DNA from: Actinophytocola sp049647105
GTDB taxonomy: Bacteria > Actinomycetota > Actinomycetes > Mycobacteriales > Pseudonocardiaceae
Length of the DNA: 64,000 nt
Direction of reading: 5' to 3'
Assembly: GCF_049647105.1 (NCBI RefSeq)
Contig: NZ_JBARWZ010000151.1
Coordinates: forward strand, 15,064 to 79,063
The notes beneath the pieces were generated by a model. It made no database searches, was not told where the DNA came from, and worked only from the letters and a program-made list of their open reading frames with translations. Position numbers and translations under genes: made by a program. Within the stretch, counting starts at the first letter, position 1. Each line of letters opens with the position of its first letter. Of this stretch, positions 16,985 through 24,738 are shown in pieces.

Positions 16985-17507
16985 GCGGGAAGGGCTACCA
17001 GCAATACAGTCGGAGGCGGGAGGTTTGTGTTCAGACTTTCTCCACTGTTTCAAGGCGGGCGCCTTCGGCGCCCGCTGGCCCGCTGTGCTCATGGCCGAAC
17101 CGGCACTGCGCGCTGGGCGTGCGGCTGGCGCCGGTCCCAGCGCGCGCCGGTAGGCCGGAGGCGGGCCAGGAGCAGTAGGCCCGCGCTGAACAGAGAGAAG
17201 AGATGTCCTCGCCGGACGGGCAGGTCTCCAGGATGGCGGGGACTGCGGTTCGGCTGCGGTTCGTCGGGGGAACGTCCTGCCTTCCCGTCGACCTCCACAA
17301 GGGCTATCGCACCGCGTCAAGGGGGCAGACCCAGCCCAGGGTGCCAGCCACGAGGTAGGTGCCCCCTTGACCCGGCACGATCGGGCTACGCCAGGTCGAC
17401 GGGAAGGCAGGAAGCCCCTTGGATGTTGTGTCTGAAAATGTTCATCAACCTGGGTAACGGAAGGTGACTGCAGCTCGATCTCTTCGTGAGAGCGAGAGGA
17501 GTCGATC
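16985..17507. other. Non-coding left end of the element with strong secondary structure
   Basis: I see no supported gene here. It contains a perfect hairpin at 17055-17075 (GCGGGCGCC-TTC-GGCGCCCGC), a GC-rich stretch, and a nested inverted repeat at 17275-17412. An origin or transfer-related role is possible but unproven. Confidence 0.5.
17275..17412. repeat. Nested inverted repeat, 20-bp outer and 12-bp inner arms
   Basis: The outer arms at 17275-17294 and 17393-17412 are perfect 20-bp reverse complements (TCCTGCCTTCCCGTCGACCT and its complement). The inner arms at 17316-17327 and 17360-17371 (GTCAAGGGGGCA with TGCCCCCTTGAC) are perfect 12-mers. The whole could fold into one long stem with internal loops. 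It may be a single- or double-strand replication origin or the remains of a small mobile element. Confidence 0.6.
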
Positions 17508-18077
17508 GTGTTGCCTGAGATGGTCATATCGCAGTTCGACTCCACGCTGCGCGTGCTCCCGTTCGCAAAATCGCCTCACCGTGCTACTTGGGAGGAGCTC
17601 GAGGCGACCTTCGGCGACACGGCTGAGCGGAAGACCATGCTCTACCTGGCGCGCAGTCGCCTTGAGGCGATGATTGCTGACTCCGTTCCTGTTGCTGCGG
17701 CTTGGGTGAACGGATCTTTCGTCACCAGCAAACAGAGTCCTTCAGATATCGATCTTGTAGTGATCCTGAATGGGCCGCAGGTCGCGCAGATGTGGCAGTC
17801 GGGGCTGATCCCCCATGACGAGGTCATGAAGCGGATACGCCACTACGAAGAGCAACGATACGAACCCGGTGGGACGGCGACGCAGCATCTAACAGACTTC
17901 CACTACGCTCGGTGGTTTCCCAAAGATCACGGACTCCATGCCAGCAGCTACGGAGAACTTGAGTACTGGTCTTCTTGCTGGTCACGTGTCAAGGTTGAGT
18001 CAGATGCGCATACTGAGGAGGTACCGGACTTCACCCGGTACGCAGACTGCAAGGGCTTCGTAGAGGTGAGGTGGTAG
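17508..18077 (+). CDS. Nucleotidyltransferase-fold protein (DUF6932-like)
   Basis: A 189-residue protein of the polymerase-beta nucleotidyltransferase fold. The signature GSFVTSKQSPSDIDLVVIL, near residues 69-87, gives the GS...DxD metal-binding pattern. The N-terminal HRATWEELEATFG and the overall plan resemble the DUF6932 family. GTG 17508 follows AGAGGAG. GC content is visibly lower than in the chromosome. Its stop is three bases before the ATG of the next gene, so the two form a pair. Toxin-like or defence-linked nucleotidyltransferases often occur this way on mobile elements, but no such function is shown here. Confidence 0.7.
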   Translation: MLPEMVISQFDSTLRVLPFAKSPHRATWEELEATFGDTAERKTMLYLARSRLEAMIADSVPVAAAWVNGSFVTSKQSPSDIDLVVILNGPQVAQMWQSGLIPHDEVMKRIRHYEEQRYEPGGTATQHLTDFHYARWFPKDHGLHASSYGELEYWSSCWSRVKVESDAHTEEVPDFTRYADCKGFVEVRW

Positions 18078-18079
18078 CC

Positions 18080-19057
18080 ATGGCAGAACCACTACCACCT
18101 GTGCTTTTCACGCGACGAGTCTCCGAGCCAGGACGGCTGGTCAACGCAGACGAGGATCTAGTCAGGTTTGATGAGTTCCTACTCTCAGTTCCATCCGACT
18201 ACCCAGGGTTGCACGCTTTAAGGCGTCGTCGGGAGGAGCTGGCTACTGCGGCCTACGGTGGCGTCCCCGAACTCGACCTGCATCTCGATGGTGACTCTGT
18301 ACGAGGACATGGCACCGACGCAACTCACTTAGCGAGGTTCATCGGAGCAGCATCGCGCGCTGTGCAAGAGGTAACCAAAAGCCTAGGAGGCTTTCGGCGG
18401 CTTGCACCCGGGCTCCAGGTGATCCCAGGTCCAGGAAGCGTGAGGCTAACTTTCATGCCACGAGTGAGCGTCCCGCCGCCGGGTAGCCTCTCCAGTCAAG
18501 CTCTGGTCACGAACGAAGTGGCCGGCCTTCGTCGGCTCGCGAACCTCATGATCGTGGCACAGACAACTGAAGACATCACTGGTGCCGAGATGCTTGCCGC
18601 TGTGCAGGACCTGGCGCCCACTGCCCGCAGGGCGATCCGCTCCTTCGCGAAGGCTGCCATTGACGGCGAGTACGACGTCGATGGCACTTGGGTGGATCCT
18701 GGTCGCGGAACGACTCCCCTGCGTCTAACTCAGCGTGCAGCTCGTCGGCTGACTGACGCCGCAGCGATGGCTACTGAAGAGATCACGAAGGCGTCGATGA
18801 GTGGCGCGATCGACGGCTGGGAGTGGTCTACGAGCACCATCAAGTTTCGCCCCGCAGTCGGATCGCGCTTCCGCGCGCATGTTCCCGAACGGCTTGCGAA
18901 CGAGGCAGCCCGGTTGGGTGCTCAGCGGGACCTACAGCTGGATGTGCTGTTCACGGTAGTCACCAAGTACGGCGCCGGAAGCGATAGACCTACAGGCCGT
19001 GGTTACACCGTGGAACGCATTGCACCTAGTAAAACTTCGGATACCCCGCCGTTCTGA
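18080..19057 (+). CDS. Protein of unknown function, partner of the nucleotidyltransferase
   Basis: I do not recognise this 325-residue protein. It has no signal peptide or membrane segment. Residues about 65-105 (LDLHLDGDSVRGHGTDATHLARFIGAASRAVQEV) and a later helical region look like a soluble, mixed alpha/beta protein. ATG 18080 has GTGAGG upstream; a GTG at 18071 that overlaps the previous gene is an alternative. The tight spacing points to a two-gene module. Base composition is low-GC like its partner. A 237-bp gap follows with an imperfect TGATTG/CAATCA hairpin right after the stop and no other gene. Confidence 0.6.
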   Translation: MAEPLPPVLFTRRVSEPGRLVNADEDLVRFDEFLLSVPSDYPGLHALRRRREELATAAYGGVPELDLHLDGDSVRGHGTDATHLARFIGAASRAVQEVTKSLGGFRRLAPGLQVIPGPGSVRLTFMPRVSVPPPGSLSSQALVTNEVAGLRRLANLMIVAQTTEDITGAEMLAAVQDLAPTARRAIRSFAKAAIDGEYDVDGTWVDPGRGTTPLRLTQRAARRLTDAAAMATEEITKASMSGAIDGWEWSTSTIKFRPAVGSRFRAHVPERLANEAARLGAQRDLQLDVLFTVVTKYGAGSDRPTGRGYTVERIAPSKTSDTPPF

Positions 19058-19294
19058 TTGACTATAGCCAATCAAGATCATTCCCCGAGTTTACCCTCAG
19101 AAAACGACCACAACTGATCATGGCGGACGCCACACGTCGACCATTCACACTTGCGAATCGCACAGGTGGGACGGTAAGTCGGCAAATAACGACAGGTGAT
19201 CGACGGACATGATCATGAAACCGTAGGTTCGCGGATCTGGTCAGGCTGGTCCTTGTGTCGCGTCATCGGCAGGCGACTTCGTCAATAGATCGCC

Positions 19295-19777
19295 CTAATC
19301 CCGTGTAGCTCCCCGTGGCCACACCACTGTGACCGGTATGCCCTGGTTGCGGGCCGCGTCCACCACGTCGGCCGTTCCGCCGTAGCCGCGTGCTGGCTGG
19401 CCGTCCCAGACGGCGAGCAGTTCGTCTGCATCTGTGAGCATTCGCAGGCTGGCGTCCATGTGCGCCTTCGAATCGGACTCGATGTGGTCAAGGCGGATGG
19501 TGTCAGCGGCTTCGGCGATTAGCGCGTCGTAGGTGGCGTGGTGCTCCTGGGGGAGGCCGTCGCGGTACCGGTGAGCGGGAACGATGACGTGGAGCGTTCC
19601 TCCGTGGTCGAGTATGGCTCTGGCGAACAGGGCATCTGCTCCGTCAGCGATGCAGCTCAGGCCGACCAATGGGCCGTTCTCTGCGCGCTTGCTGACCTCC
19701 TCTCGGAGAGCGGCGTCTACCAGTGTTGCCGTTTCGGCGGAGAGGCCGCGGTGCCCTGTTGTTGCCAGGCGCGTCAT
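19295..19777 (-). CDS. SLOG-like Rossmann nucleotide-binding protein
   Basis: A 160-residue Rossmannoid protein. TGHRGL at the N-terminus, LSCIADGADALFARA and WDGQPARGYGGTADVVDAA match the SLOG/DprA-like (YpsA/DUF1273-type) nucleotide- or ligand-binding arrangement, where GHR and GGTA loops contact a phosphate. The ATG overlaps the stop of the upstream TPR regulator (ATGA), so they are coupled. SLOG proteins in conflict systems sense or process nucleotide derivatives; the ligand here is unknown. Confidence 0.65.
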   Translation of the reverse strand: MTRLATTGHRGLSAETATLVDAALREEVSKRAENGPLVGLSCIADGADALFARAILDHGGTLHVIVPAHRYRDGLPQEHHATYDALIAEAADTIRLDHIESDSKAHMDASLRMLTDADELLAVWDGQPARGYGGTADVVDAARNQGIPVTVVWPRGATRD

Positions 19778-21081
19778 CCGTCTTCCCGTTCGTAGAGCGT
19801 GGCCAGGGCGTCGTCAAGTTGGCGGGCTTCTGTGGTGTGCGTTGCGATGCTCGCGCGGAACTGGCGAACTCGGCTGGTGATTCGTTCGCTGCCGTAGGCG
19901 CGGCCAACCGCAAGGGCTTCGGTCGCCAGTGCGCAGCCTCCGGCGATGTCTCCGGTACTGGCTAGTACCGTGGCGTGCTCGACCTGGGCGAGGGCGCGCG
20001 GCTTTGCGGCGGTCAGTGCCGGACCTGCAGTTGCATAGGCAGTTCGGGCCGCTCGGAGGTCGCCGAGGCGGCCGAGCGCGCTTGCTCGGTACCGGGCGGC
20101 CTTGGCGGACGAGAACGCGAACACCCACGGCCATTGTGGTTCGCCAGTCTGTCGGCCAACCAGGTTCTCCGAGTCGCGCAGCGCAGCAAGTGTCTGTTTC
20201 CGGTCGCCTGTGTGGGCGTAGGCGATAGCGAGCAGGGATGCCAACCAAGCGCGAGCAGTTGCAGGCGCGCTGACATCGAGCTGCTGCATAGCCCGCTGGA
20301 GCAGCGTCAACCCCTGGCGACTGTCACCGATCTCCACTGCGAAGTGGCCGAGGCTGGCCGTCATGTACGCAGCTAGGAGCGGGTGGTGTGCACGCTTGGC
20401 GTGCCCGATCGCCTCGACGTAGCGGCGTCGGGCCGTGGCGTTGTCGCCACGGTCCGCCGCTAGCCAGGCTGCCAGTCCTGCGGTCTCGGACAGTGTCCGA
20501 AAGCCATCTGACGTGCGGACACGATCGCGCACGATCCCTGCGGTGAGGTTCAGGTGTGCATCCACCGCCGGAGACAGCCGGTCCGAGGCGACGACTGACT
20601 CCATCTGCCGGTAGTGCGTGGTGGGGCCGGACAGGATCTCGATCAGGTTGGCGTCTGATGGCGCCAGCAAGACTCCGGCGCCAACTCCCAGCGTCGTCTT
20701 CAGGAACGTCTTGCGGTTCACGTCATCCAACGTAGCCCGCGACGGCCTCCTGAAACCCAGCTCGATGTCGGTCGTGACGTTGAGGACGGCCCGGAGCGCA
20801 GATCGGTACCTTGCCGCTGGCCACCTGGTGACGCCCCGTTCCCAGCGGCCGACGTGCCGAGCATCGACAGCTCCTGGCGTGCCGGTCGCCCGAAACACGT
20901 GGTTGTTGACCGCCTCCGACAGATCCTGACGGGTCATGGGGTGGCCTGGCGTGCAGGGCGACTCGATTCGCATCCGAGCCGTCGCCAGCAGGCGGTTGCC
21001 TGCGGGCGCGGTCTCGGCCTTCTCTGCTCGGTTCGCAGGCGACGGACGGCCCTGACTCTCGGAGGCCGATGTCGCATTCAT
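19774..21081 (-). CDS. HTH/TPR-type transcriptional regulator
   Basis: A regulator of about 435 residues. An N-terminal XRE-like helix-turn-helix (about residues 30-95, with TRQDLSEAVNNHVF and VGRWERGVTRWP) is followed by a linker, NRKTFLKTTLGVGAGVLLAP, and by tetratricopeptide-like helices to the end. This plan is common among actinobacterial pleiotropic regulators that bind small signals through the TPR part. Start choice is uncertain (ATG 21081 or further upstream; none has a clear ribosome site). It is divergent from the GntR gene and drives the SLOG gene in the same operon. Confidence 0.65.
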   Translation of the reverse strand: MNATSASESQGRPSPANRAEKAETAPAGNRLLATARMRIESPCTPGHPMTRQDLSEAVNNHVFRATGTPGAVDARHVGRWERGVTRWPAARYRSALRAVLNVTTDIELGFRRPSRATLDDVNRKTFLKTTLGVGAGVLLAPSDANLIEILSGPTTHYRQMESVVASDRLSPAVDAHLNLTAGIVRDRVRTSDGFRTLSETAGLAAWLAADRGDNATARRRYVEAIGHAKRAHHPLLAAYMTASLGHFAVEIGDSRQGLTLLQRAMQQLDVSAPATARAWLASLLAIAYAHTGDRKQTLAALRDSENLVGRQTGEPQWPWVFAFSSAKAARYRASALGRLGDLRAARTAYATAGPALTAAKPRALAQVEHATVLASTGDIAGGCALATEALAVGRAYGSERITSRVRQFRASIATHTTEARQLDDALATLYEREDG

Positions 21082-21174
21082 GCAGGTCAGCATAGGACGC
21101 ATTGTGACGCGGTGCATAGCGCTAGTACGCGTCCTTACGTTCCGTAGAACTCAGTGACTACATACAGTGCGCCC

Positions 21175-21429
21175 GTGAGCAAGCTCCCCGACTTCGACCC
21201 GGCGAAGATCGGCCCGGACTACCTGTACGTAGCCATGGCCGATCACCTCGCGGCGCGCATCGAGGCTGGGGAGCTGACGCCCAACACCCGCCTACCTGCG
21301 GAACGGGACCTGGCCGACGAGTACGGCGTCAGCCTCGGCACCGCCCGCCGGGCCACGCGGGAGCTGCGGGAACGCGGGTTGGTGATCACCGTGCCGGTCA
21401 AGGGCACGTTCGTGACCAACCGGTCGTAG
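21175..21429 (+). CDS. Short GntR family regulator
   Basis: An 84-residue GntR-type winged helix without an effector domain. LYVAMADHLAARIEAGELTPNTRLPAERDLADEYGVSLGTARRATRELRERGLV is spread over residues 15-68 and gives the canonical fold, ending in GTFV. Such minimal repressors (KorSA-like) control transfer and excision genes in AICEs. GTG 21175 is chosen over an earlier GTG at 21154 because it leaves a usual N-terminus; neither has a ribosome site, so a leaderless start is possible. Confidence 0.8.
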   Translation: MSKLPDFDPAKIGPDYLYVAMADHLAARIEAGELTPNTRLPAERDLADEYGVSLGTARRATRELRERGLVITVPVKGTFVTNRS

Positions 21430-21466
21430 CGCTCACGTCGCATCGGGGAACCAGACAGGGGGAAGT

Positions 21467-22390
21467 GTGGCTACGGTTCAGCGCTGGTCGGGAATCGAGG
21501 TACGGGCACTCCGCGAAGCCAAGCGAATGAGCATCCGGGAGTTTGCGGCCCACCTGGGCGTCAGTGAGCGCATGATCTCCAAGTGGGAGGCGGGCAAGGA
21601 GAACATCCGCCCGAGGCCGGTCAACCAAGCCGCTCTCGACACCGCCCTGGCCCGGTGCGATCCCGACACACAGGCACGTTTCTCGTTCCTCACCGGTGAC
21701 TCGCTCGTGCCGGAGGAAGACGGCGGCGCGGCCGCCGAGCCGATCGGGGGTAGCCATGTTCGTCACCCGGTCGACGGCCGATCTATGGCGAAGGTCGACG
21801 GGAGCGTCTTCCTGTCGGGACCAGGCAACGAGCCCCTATGGCTGCCGGCCTTCTACATCGATGTCCACCCCGTGACCAACGACGAGTACGCGCGCTTCGT
21901 TGCGGCCACCGGCCACACGGCGCCGCAGGACTGGGAGAACGGGCGGCCAGCCGACGGCCGCGGTGACCATCCCGTCGTCTTCGTCACCTGGACTGACGCT
22001 GCCGCGTACGCCGAGTGGACGGGGAAGTCGCTGCCCACCGGCCAACAGTGGGAGAAGGCAGCCCGCGGCACCAGGGGCACCGTCTACCCGTGGGGCGACC
22101 AGACCACGCCCGCCAAGTGCAACGTCCGCGAGAACGGCGTGGGCAGTACAACGGCCGTGGACTGCTACCAGAGCGGAGTCAGTCCGTACGGCGTCTTCGA
22201 CATGTGTGGCAACGTCTGGGAGTGGTGTTCGACCCAGACCAAGCCCGGCCGCCACGAACTGAAGGGCGGCGCCTGGACCAGTCCGTTTCTGCGGGCCACA
22301 CCGTCGTCGTTCAACGACGCGGCCGAGTCCATGTGCGATGACGACACCGGGTTTCGGTGCGCCGTGACTGCTGAAACGCTGGACGGTTAG
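21467..22390 (+). CDS. XRE helix-turn-helix fused to a SUMF1/FGE-type domain
   Basis: A 307-residue fusion. Residues about 8-65 form an XRE HTH (REAKRMSIREFAAHLGVSERMISKWEAG). From about 105 on there is a sulfatase-modifying-factor (formylglycine-generating enzyme) fold: FYIDVHPVTNDEYARFVAAT, SLPTGQQWEKAARG, YPWGDQTTP, GVFDMCGNVWEW and GFRCAV. The closely spaced active-site Cys pair of true FGEs is not present at the HxxCxxxC position; the segment reads LKGGAWTSPFLRATPSSFND. It is therefore probably a ligand-binding or EgtB/PvdO-like variant, not an FGE. GTG 21467 has an AGGGGGA site. It lies within the regulatory part of the element. Confidence 0.75.
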   Translation: MATVQRWSGIEVRALREAKRMSIREFAAHLGVSERMISKWEAGKENIRPRPVNQAALDTALARCDPDTQARFSFLTGDSLVPEEDGGAAAEPIGGSHVRHPVDGRSMAKVDGSVFLSGPGNEPLWLPAFYIDVHPVTNDEYARFVAATGHTAPQDWENGRPADGRGDHPVVFVTWTDAAAYAEWTGKSLPTGQQWEKAARGTRGTVYPWGDQTTPAKCNVRENGVGSTTAVDCYQSGVSPYGVFDMCGNVWEWCSTQTKPGRHELKGGAWTSPFLRATPSSFNDAAESMCDDDTGFRCAVTAETLDG

Positions 22391-22420
22391 AGCCGGTACG
22401 CCAGTTGCCTGCTCCACAGG

Positions 22421-22684
22421 TCATCGGCCGCCGGAGTCGCCGATGTCGGCCAACTCGTTCACGACCTGGGTTCGACACAGGCGTGCGGCGGTGGCGAGTT
22501 GCTCGGCGACCGAGGCCCAGTCCGTGGCCTCTCCCATCAACACTCGCCGCGAATGATCTGCGATCGCACGGCCAACTACCTCCAACTTGCCGACGATCTC
22601 GACTATCTCCGGCGTTGCCGACGTCGATGGCTGCCGGTCGCGACTCACTGCAAGCTCAACCAACGGGTGCATCTGCCCGGTCAT
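22421..22684 (-). CDS. Hypothetical small protein
   Basis: An 87-residue, mostly helical protein (IVEIVGKLEVVGRAIADHSRR) with no recognisable family. Its ATG overlaps the stop of the upstream membrane protein gene as ATGA, which is the main evidence that it is real. It ends 31 bp from the convergent HTH-SUMF1 gene. No function can be given. Confidence 0.45.
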   Translation of the reverse strand: MTGQMHPLVELAVSRDRQPSTSATPEIVEIVGKLEVVGRAIADHSRRVLMGEATDWASVAEQLATAARLCRTQVVNELADIGDSGGR

Positions 22685-22944
22685 GACCTACGCCGATCGC
22701 TCAACTGCGCCGTGTCGAGCATGGGGCGGCTTCTGGGTGCCTGCGACAGAGAACACGCACCATCGCGCGTTGGGCGGCGGCGGGAATCACGCTGTGCTCG
22801 GGCTTCGGCTCGCTTCGCCTCGGCGTCTTGCTCACGCTGTCGTTCCTCGGCGCGCAACAGCAGCACCGCGCCGTAGTCGGCGAGTCCGATGACCGCCAGC
22901 AGGCCGAGTAGCCATGCGATCGATTCCCACAGGGAAGCGTTCAT
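22681..22944 (-). CDS. Small single-pass membrane protein
   Basis: An 87-residue protein. One membrane segment at about residues 7-30 (IAWLLGLLAVIGLADYGAVLLL) is followed by a charged helix (RAEERQREQDAEAKRAEARAQ) and a basic tail. This topology recurs among Spd-like spread proteins and accessory proteins of AICEs, but I cannot assign a family. The ribosome site is weak. It is coupled to the downstream 87-residue gene by ATGA. The 150 bp before it up to the aminotransferase hold no gene. Confidence 0.5.
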   Translation of the reverse strand: MNASLWESIAWLLGLLAVIGLADYGAVLLLRAEERQREQDAEAKRAEARAQRDSRRRPTRDGACSLSQAPRSRPMLDTAQLSDRRRS

Positions 22945-23094
22945 GACTACCGCCGCCCCGCTGTGGTGTGGGAACGATCGCGCCTCGGTACGAAGTGACT
23001 GGTCATGACTCCAGCATCGGTACCAGCGTGACCAAGATCGACCGCACACGACGGGGCAAGTTGGGGGAACGTGCGGGGTAAAAGCGCTGGCCCG

Positions 23095-23874
23095 TTAGAT
23101 CTGCTCGGCGGGGATGTCCGCGTACAGCTCGCGCAGTTGCTTCAGCACCGCGTGGTCGACGGGCCACGAGTGGTCGTCCACGGACGCTACCGGGCGGATG
23201 CCGGTCGCCGCGTTGGTCGCGAACACGAATTCCATGGCCGGGAGGTCTTTGAGTGTGAGCGGTTCGGAGTGAATCGGCTCGTCAAGCGCTTGGTTCAGCA
23301 GCGTCATCGTGATACCGGTCAGCCATTCTGAACGCGGCCACACGATGCTTCCGTCGCGTACGAATCCGATGTTTGATGTCGCGATTTCGGAAATGGTCCC
23401 GTCCTGGTTTAGGAACAAGACATCGTCGAATCCCTCGCGTTGTGCGGTTCGCCTGCACCGGAGCGCGCCGAACAGACCGATGTGCTTCACCGCGGCCATC
23501 TCCCGGCGGTACGCCGCAGCCTGCAGCCGCAGCGGGCCGGGGTCGCTCGTCGAGGCCGCTCGTGTCGTCACCAGGACGTGCGGGGCGGCGTCCGAGCCTA
23601 TCGTGCCGAGGTCGAGACCGGGGTCGTAGACCGTCACGCGCGCGACGGTGCGCGGAGCCTGGTCGACGAGCGCCTGCCGTACGTAGTTCCTGACCTGGTC
23701 AATGTCCAGATCAGCGTCGAAGAGCAGCCGGCAGTCCCTGGCCAGTCGCTGCAAGTGGAGGGACAGGCCACGCACGCGGCCGTCCTCCGTCAGCATCGAC
23801 GTGAAGTGGCCGTAGTTCGTGAGCGCCAGAGCCTTGACCTGGTCCATGGTCGGGGGGACGCCGTTCAGCTGCAT
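23095..23874 (-). CDS. Aminotransferase class IV (PLP-dependent)
   Basis: A 259-residue fold-type IV PLP enzyme, related to branched-chain aminotransferase and aminodeoxychorismate lyase. The PLP-lysine is in AAVKHIGLFGALRCRR, and the cofactor-binding EIATSNIGFV block follows as in the family. TMLLNQAL and FVFATNAATGIRPVASV make the C-terminal cofactor region. It is element cargo and is oriented opposite to the transfer genes. Whether it is a D-amino-acid or branched-chain aminotransferase or a lyase cannot be told from motifs. Confidence 0.75.
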   Translation of the reverse strand: MQLNGVPPTMDQVKALALTNYGHFTSMLTEDGRVRGLSLHLQRLARDCRLLFDADLDIDQVRNYVRQALVDQAPRTVARVTVYDPGLDLGTIGSDAAPHVLVTTRAASTSDPGPLRLQAAAYRREMAAVKHIGLFGALRCRRTAQREGFDDVLFLNQDGTISEIATSNIGFVRDGSIVWPRSEWLTGITMTLLNQALDEPIHSEPLTLKDLPAMEFVFATNAATGIRPVASVDDHSWPVDHAVLKQLRELYADIPAEQI

Positions 23875-23926
23875 GTCGGCCAGCCTGACACGAAAACAGG
23901 CGCATTGACATGCCGAGACCGCCGAA

Positions 23927-23968
23927 GTTCGGTGAAAGTTCAGTGCGTCCGGTTCAGCGGAAGTTCAG
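23927..23968. promoter_or_regulatory. Phased GTTC(AG) repeats in a divergent promoter region
   Basis: GTTC cores occur at 23927, 23938, 23952 and 23963, mostly as AGTTCAG, with spacings of 11, 14 and 11 bp. They lie between the aminotransferase and the small membrane protein gene. The near-helical phasing suggests a multi-site operator. The binding protein is unknown; the element's GntR proteins are candidates. Confidence 0.4.
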
Positions 23969-24053
23969 CGTTTGGGGACTATTGCGGCACTTCTCGCCGC
24001 GTTCCTCAGGCCACATAGTTGTGGTGTGAGCAACAACGGCGAGAGGAACAACA

Positions 24054-24254
24054 ATGGCGAAGAACGTAATGCCCGGGTTCAAGACCGGCGGCAGCGTGAT
24101 GTCCAAGGTAATCGGAACCCTGGTCGTATTGGCCATTCTCGTGATCGTGGTCAAGCACCCGACGGACGCGGCCAGCTTCGCGAAGGGTCTCTTCAGCGGC
24201 GTGGGAGCCGTCATCGACGGCTTCGTGAGCTTCTTCCGGTCACTGATGGGCTAG
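24054..24254 (+). CDS. Small membrane protein
   Basis: A 66-residue protein. GAGAGG lies upstream of the ATG. A basic N-terminus (MAKNVMPGFKTGG) leads into a membrane segment, VMSKVIGTLVVLAILVIVVK, and then an amphipathic stretch ending in FFRSLMG. Similar small proteins occur beside the transfer genes of streptomycete elements, but I do not recognise the family. It ends tail-to-tail with the GntR gene, sharing four bases. A holin- or Spd-like role is only a guess. Confidence 0.6.
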   Translation: MAKNVMPGFKTGGSVMSKVIGTLVVLAILVIVVKHPTDAASFAKGLFSGVGAVIDGFVSFFRSLMG

Positions 24255-24598
24255 GAGTCAAGACGGCCTTCGAGTTCGGTGACTCGACGGCGGAGATCAG
24301 CGATGGCCTGCCAGACGCGTTCGTCTCCACCGCCATCACGAGCCGGGGCCTCACCGTCGAGCGCCTGAGTGCGCACGAACGACCCCTTGCCGTGCTGAGT
24401 GACCACCAGGCCCTCGTCGCGCAGCAGCGTTACCGCGGACTTGGCGGTGTTGATCGCGACGCCCCAGGTCTCGGCGAGTTCTTGGTAGGTCGGCAGCTGC
24501 ACGCCGGGGCCGTACTCCCCCGACCGGATGGCGGCACGCAAGCCACCGGCCACCTGCAAGTACGGCGCACGCGGGTCATCCGGGTCAAGAGAAGCCAT
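24251..24598 (-). CDS. GntR family transcriptional regulator
   Basis: A 115-residue regulator. The winged helix spans about residues 8-75 (YLQVAGGLRAAIRSGEYGPG, then ELAETWGVAINTAKSAVTLLRDEGLV and GKGSFVR). A short C-terminal coiled coil (VWQAIADLRRRVTELEGRL) probably dimerises it. It is divergent from the transfer and replication operon, with a TTGACA promoter in between, so it is the likely KorSA-type repressor that keeps the element quiescent. Confidence 0.8.
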   Translation of the reverse strand: MASLDPDDPRAPYLQVAGGLRAAIRSGEYGPGVQLPTYQELAETWGVAINTAKSAVTLLRDEGLVVTQHGKGSFVRTQALDGEAPARDGGGDERVWQAIADLRRRVTELEGRLDS

Positions 24599-24648
24599 AG
24601 AACAAGAGTAGGCGAATCAACTCAGTTAAGTCAGTTCCAGCATGTCTG

Positions 24649-24678
24649 TTGACAGAGTTAATAGACGAGCCTTACGTT
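24649..24678 (+). promoter_or_regulatory. Promoter of the transfer-replication operon
   Basis: TTGACA (24649-24654) and TACGTT (24673-24678) are spaced 18 bp apart and read towards the 24739 gene. Upstream, at 24618-24640, CAACTCAGTTAAGTCAGTTC holds repeated CAGTT/TCAGT half-sites suitable for GntR binding. The promoter elements are seen; their use is inferred. Confidence 0.55.
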
Positions 24679-24738
24679 GGGCCTCGGTCGCCACGACCGC
24701 TCCCGACTGGGAGACCACGACAGCTTGGAGCCAATCCC

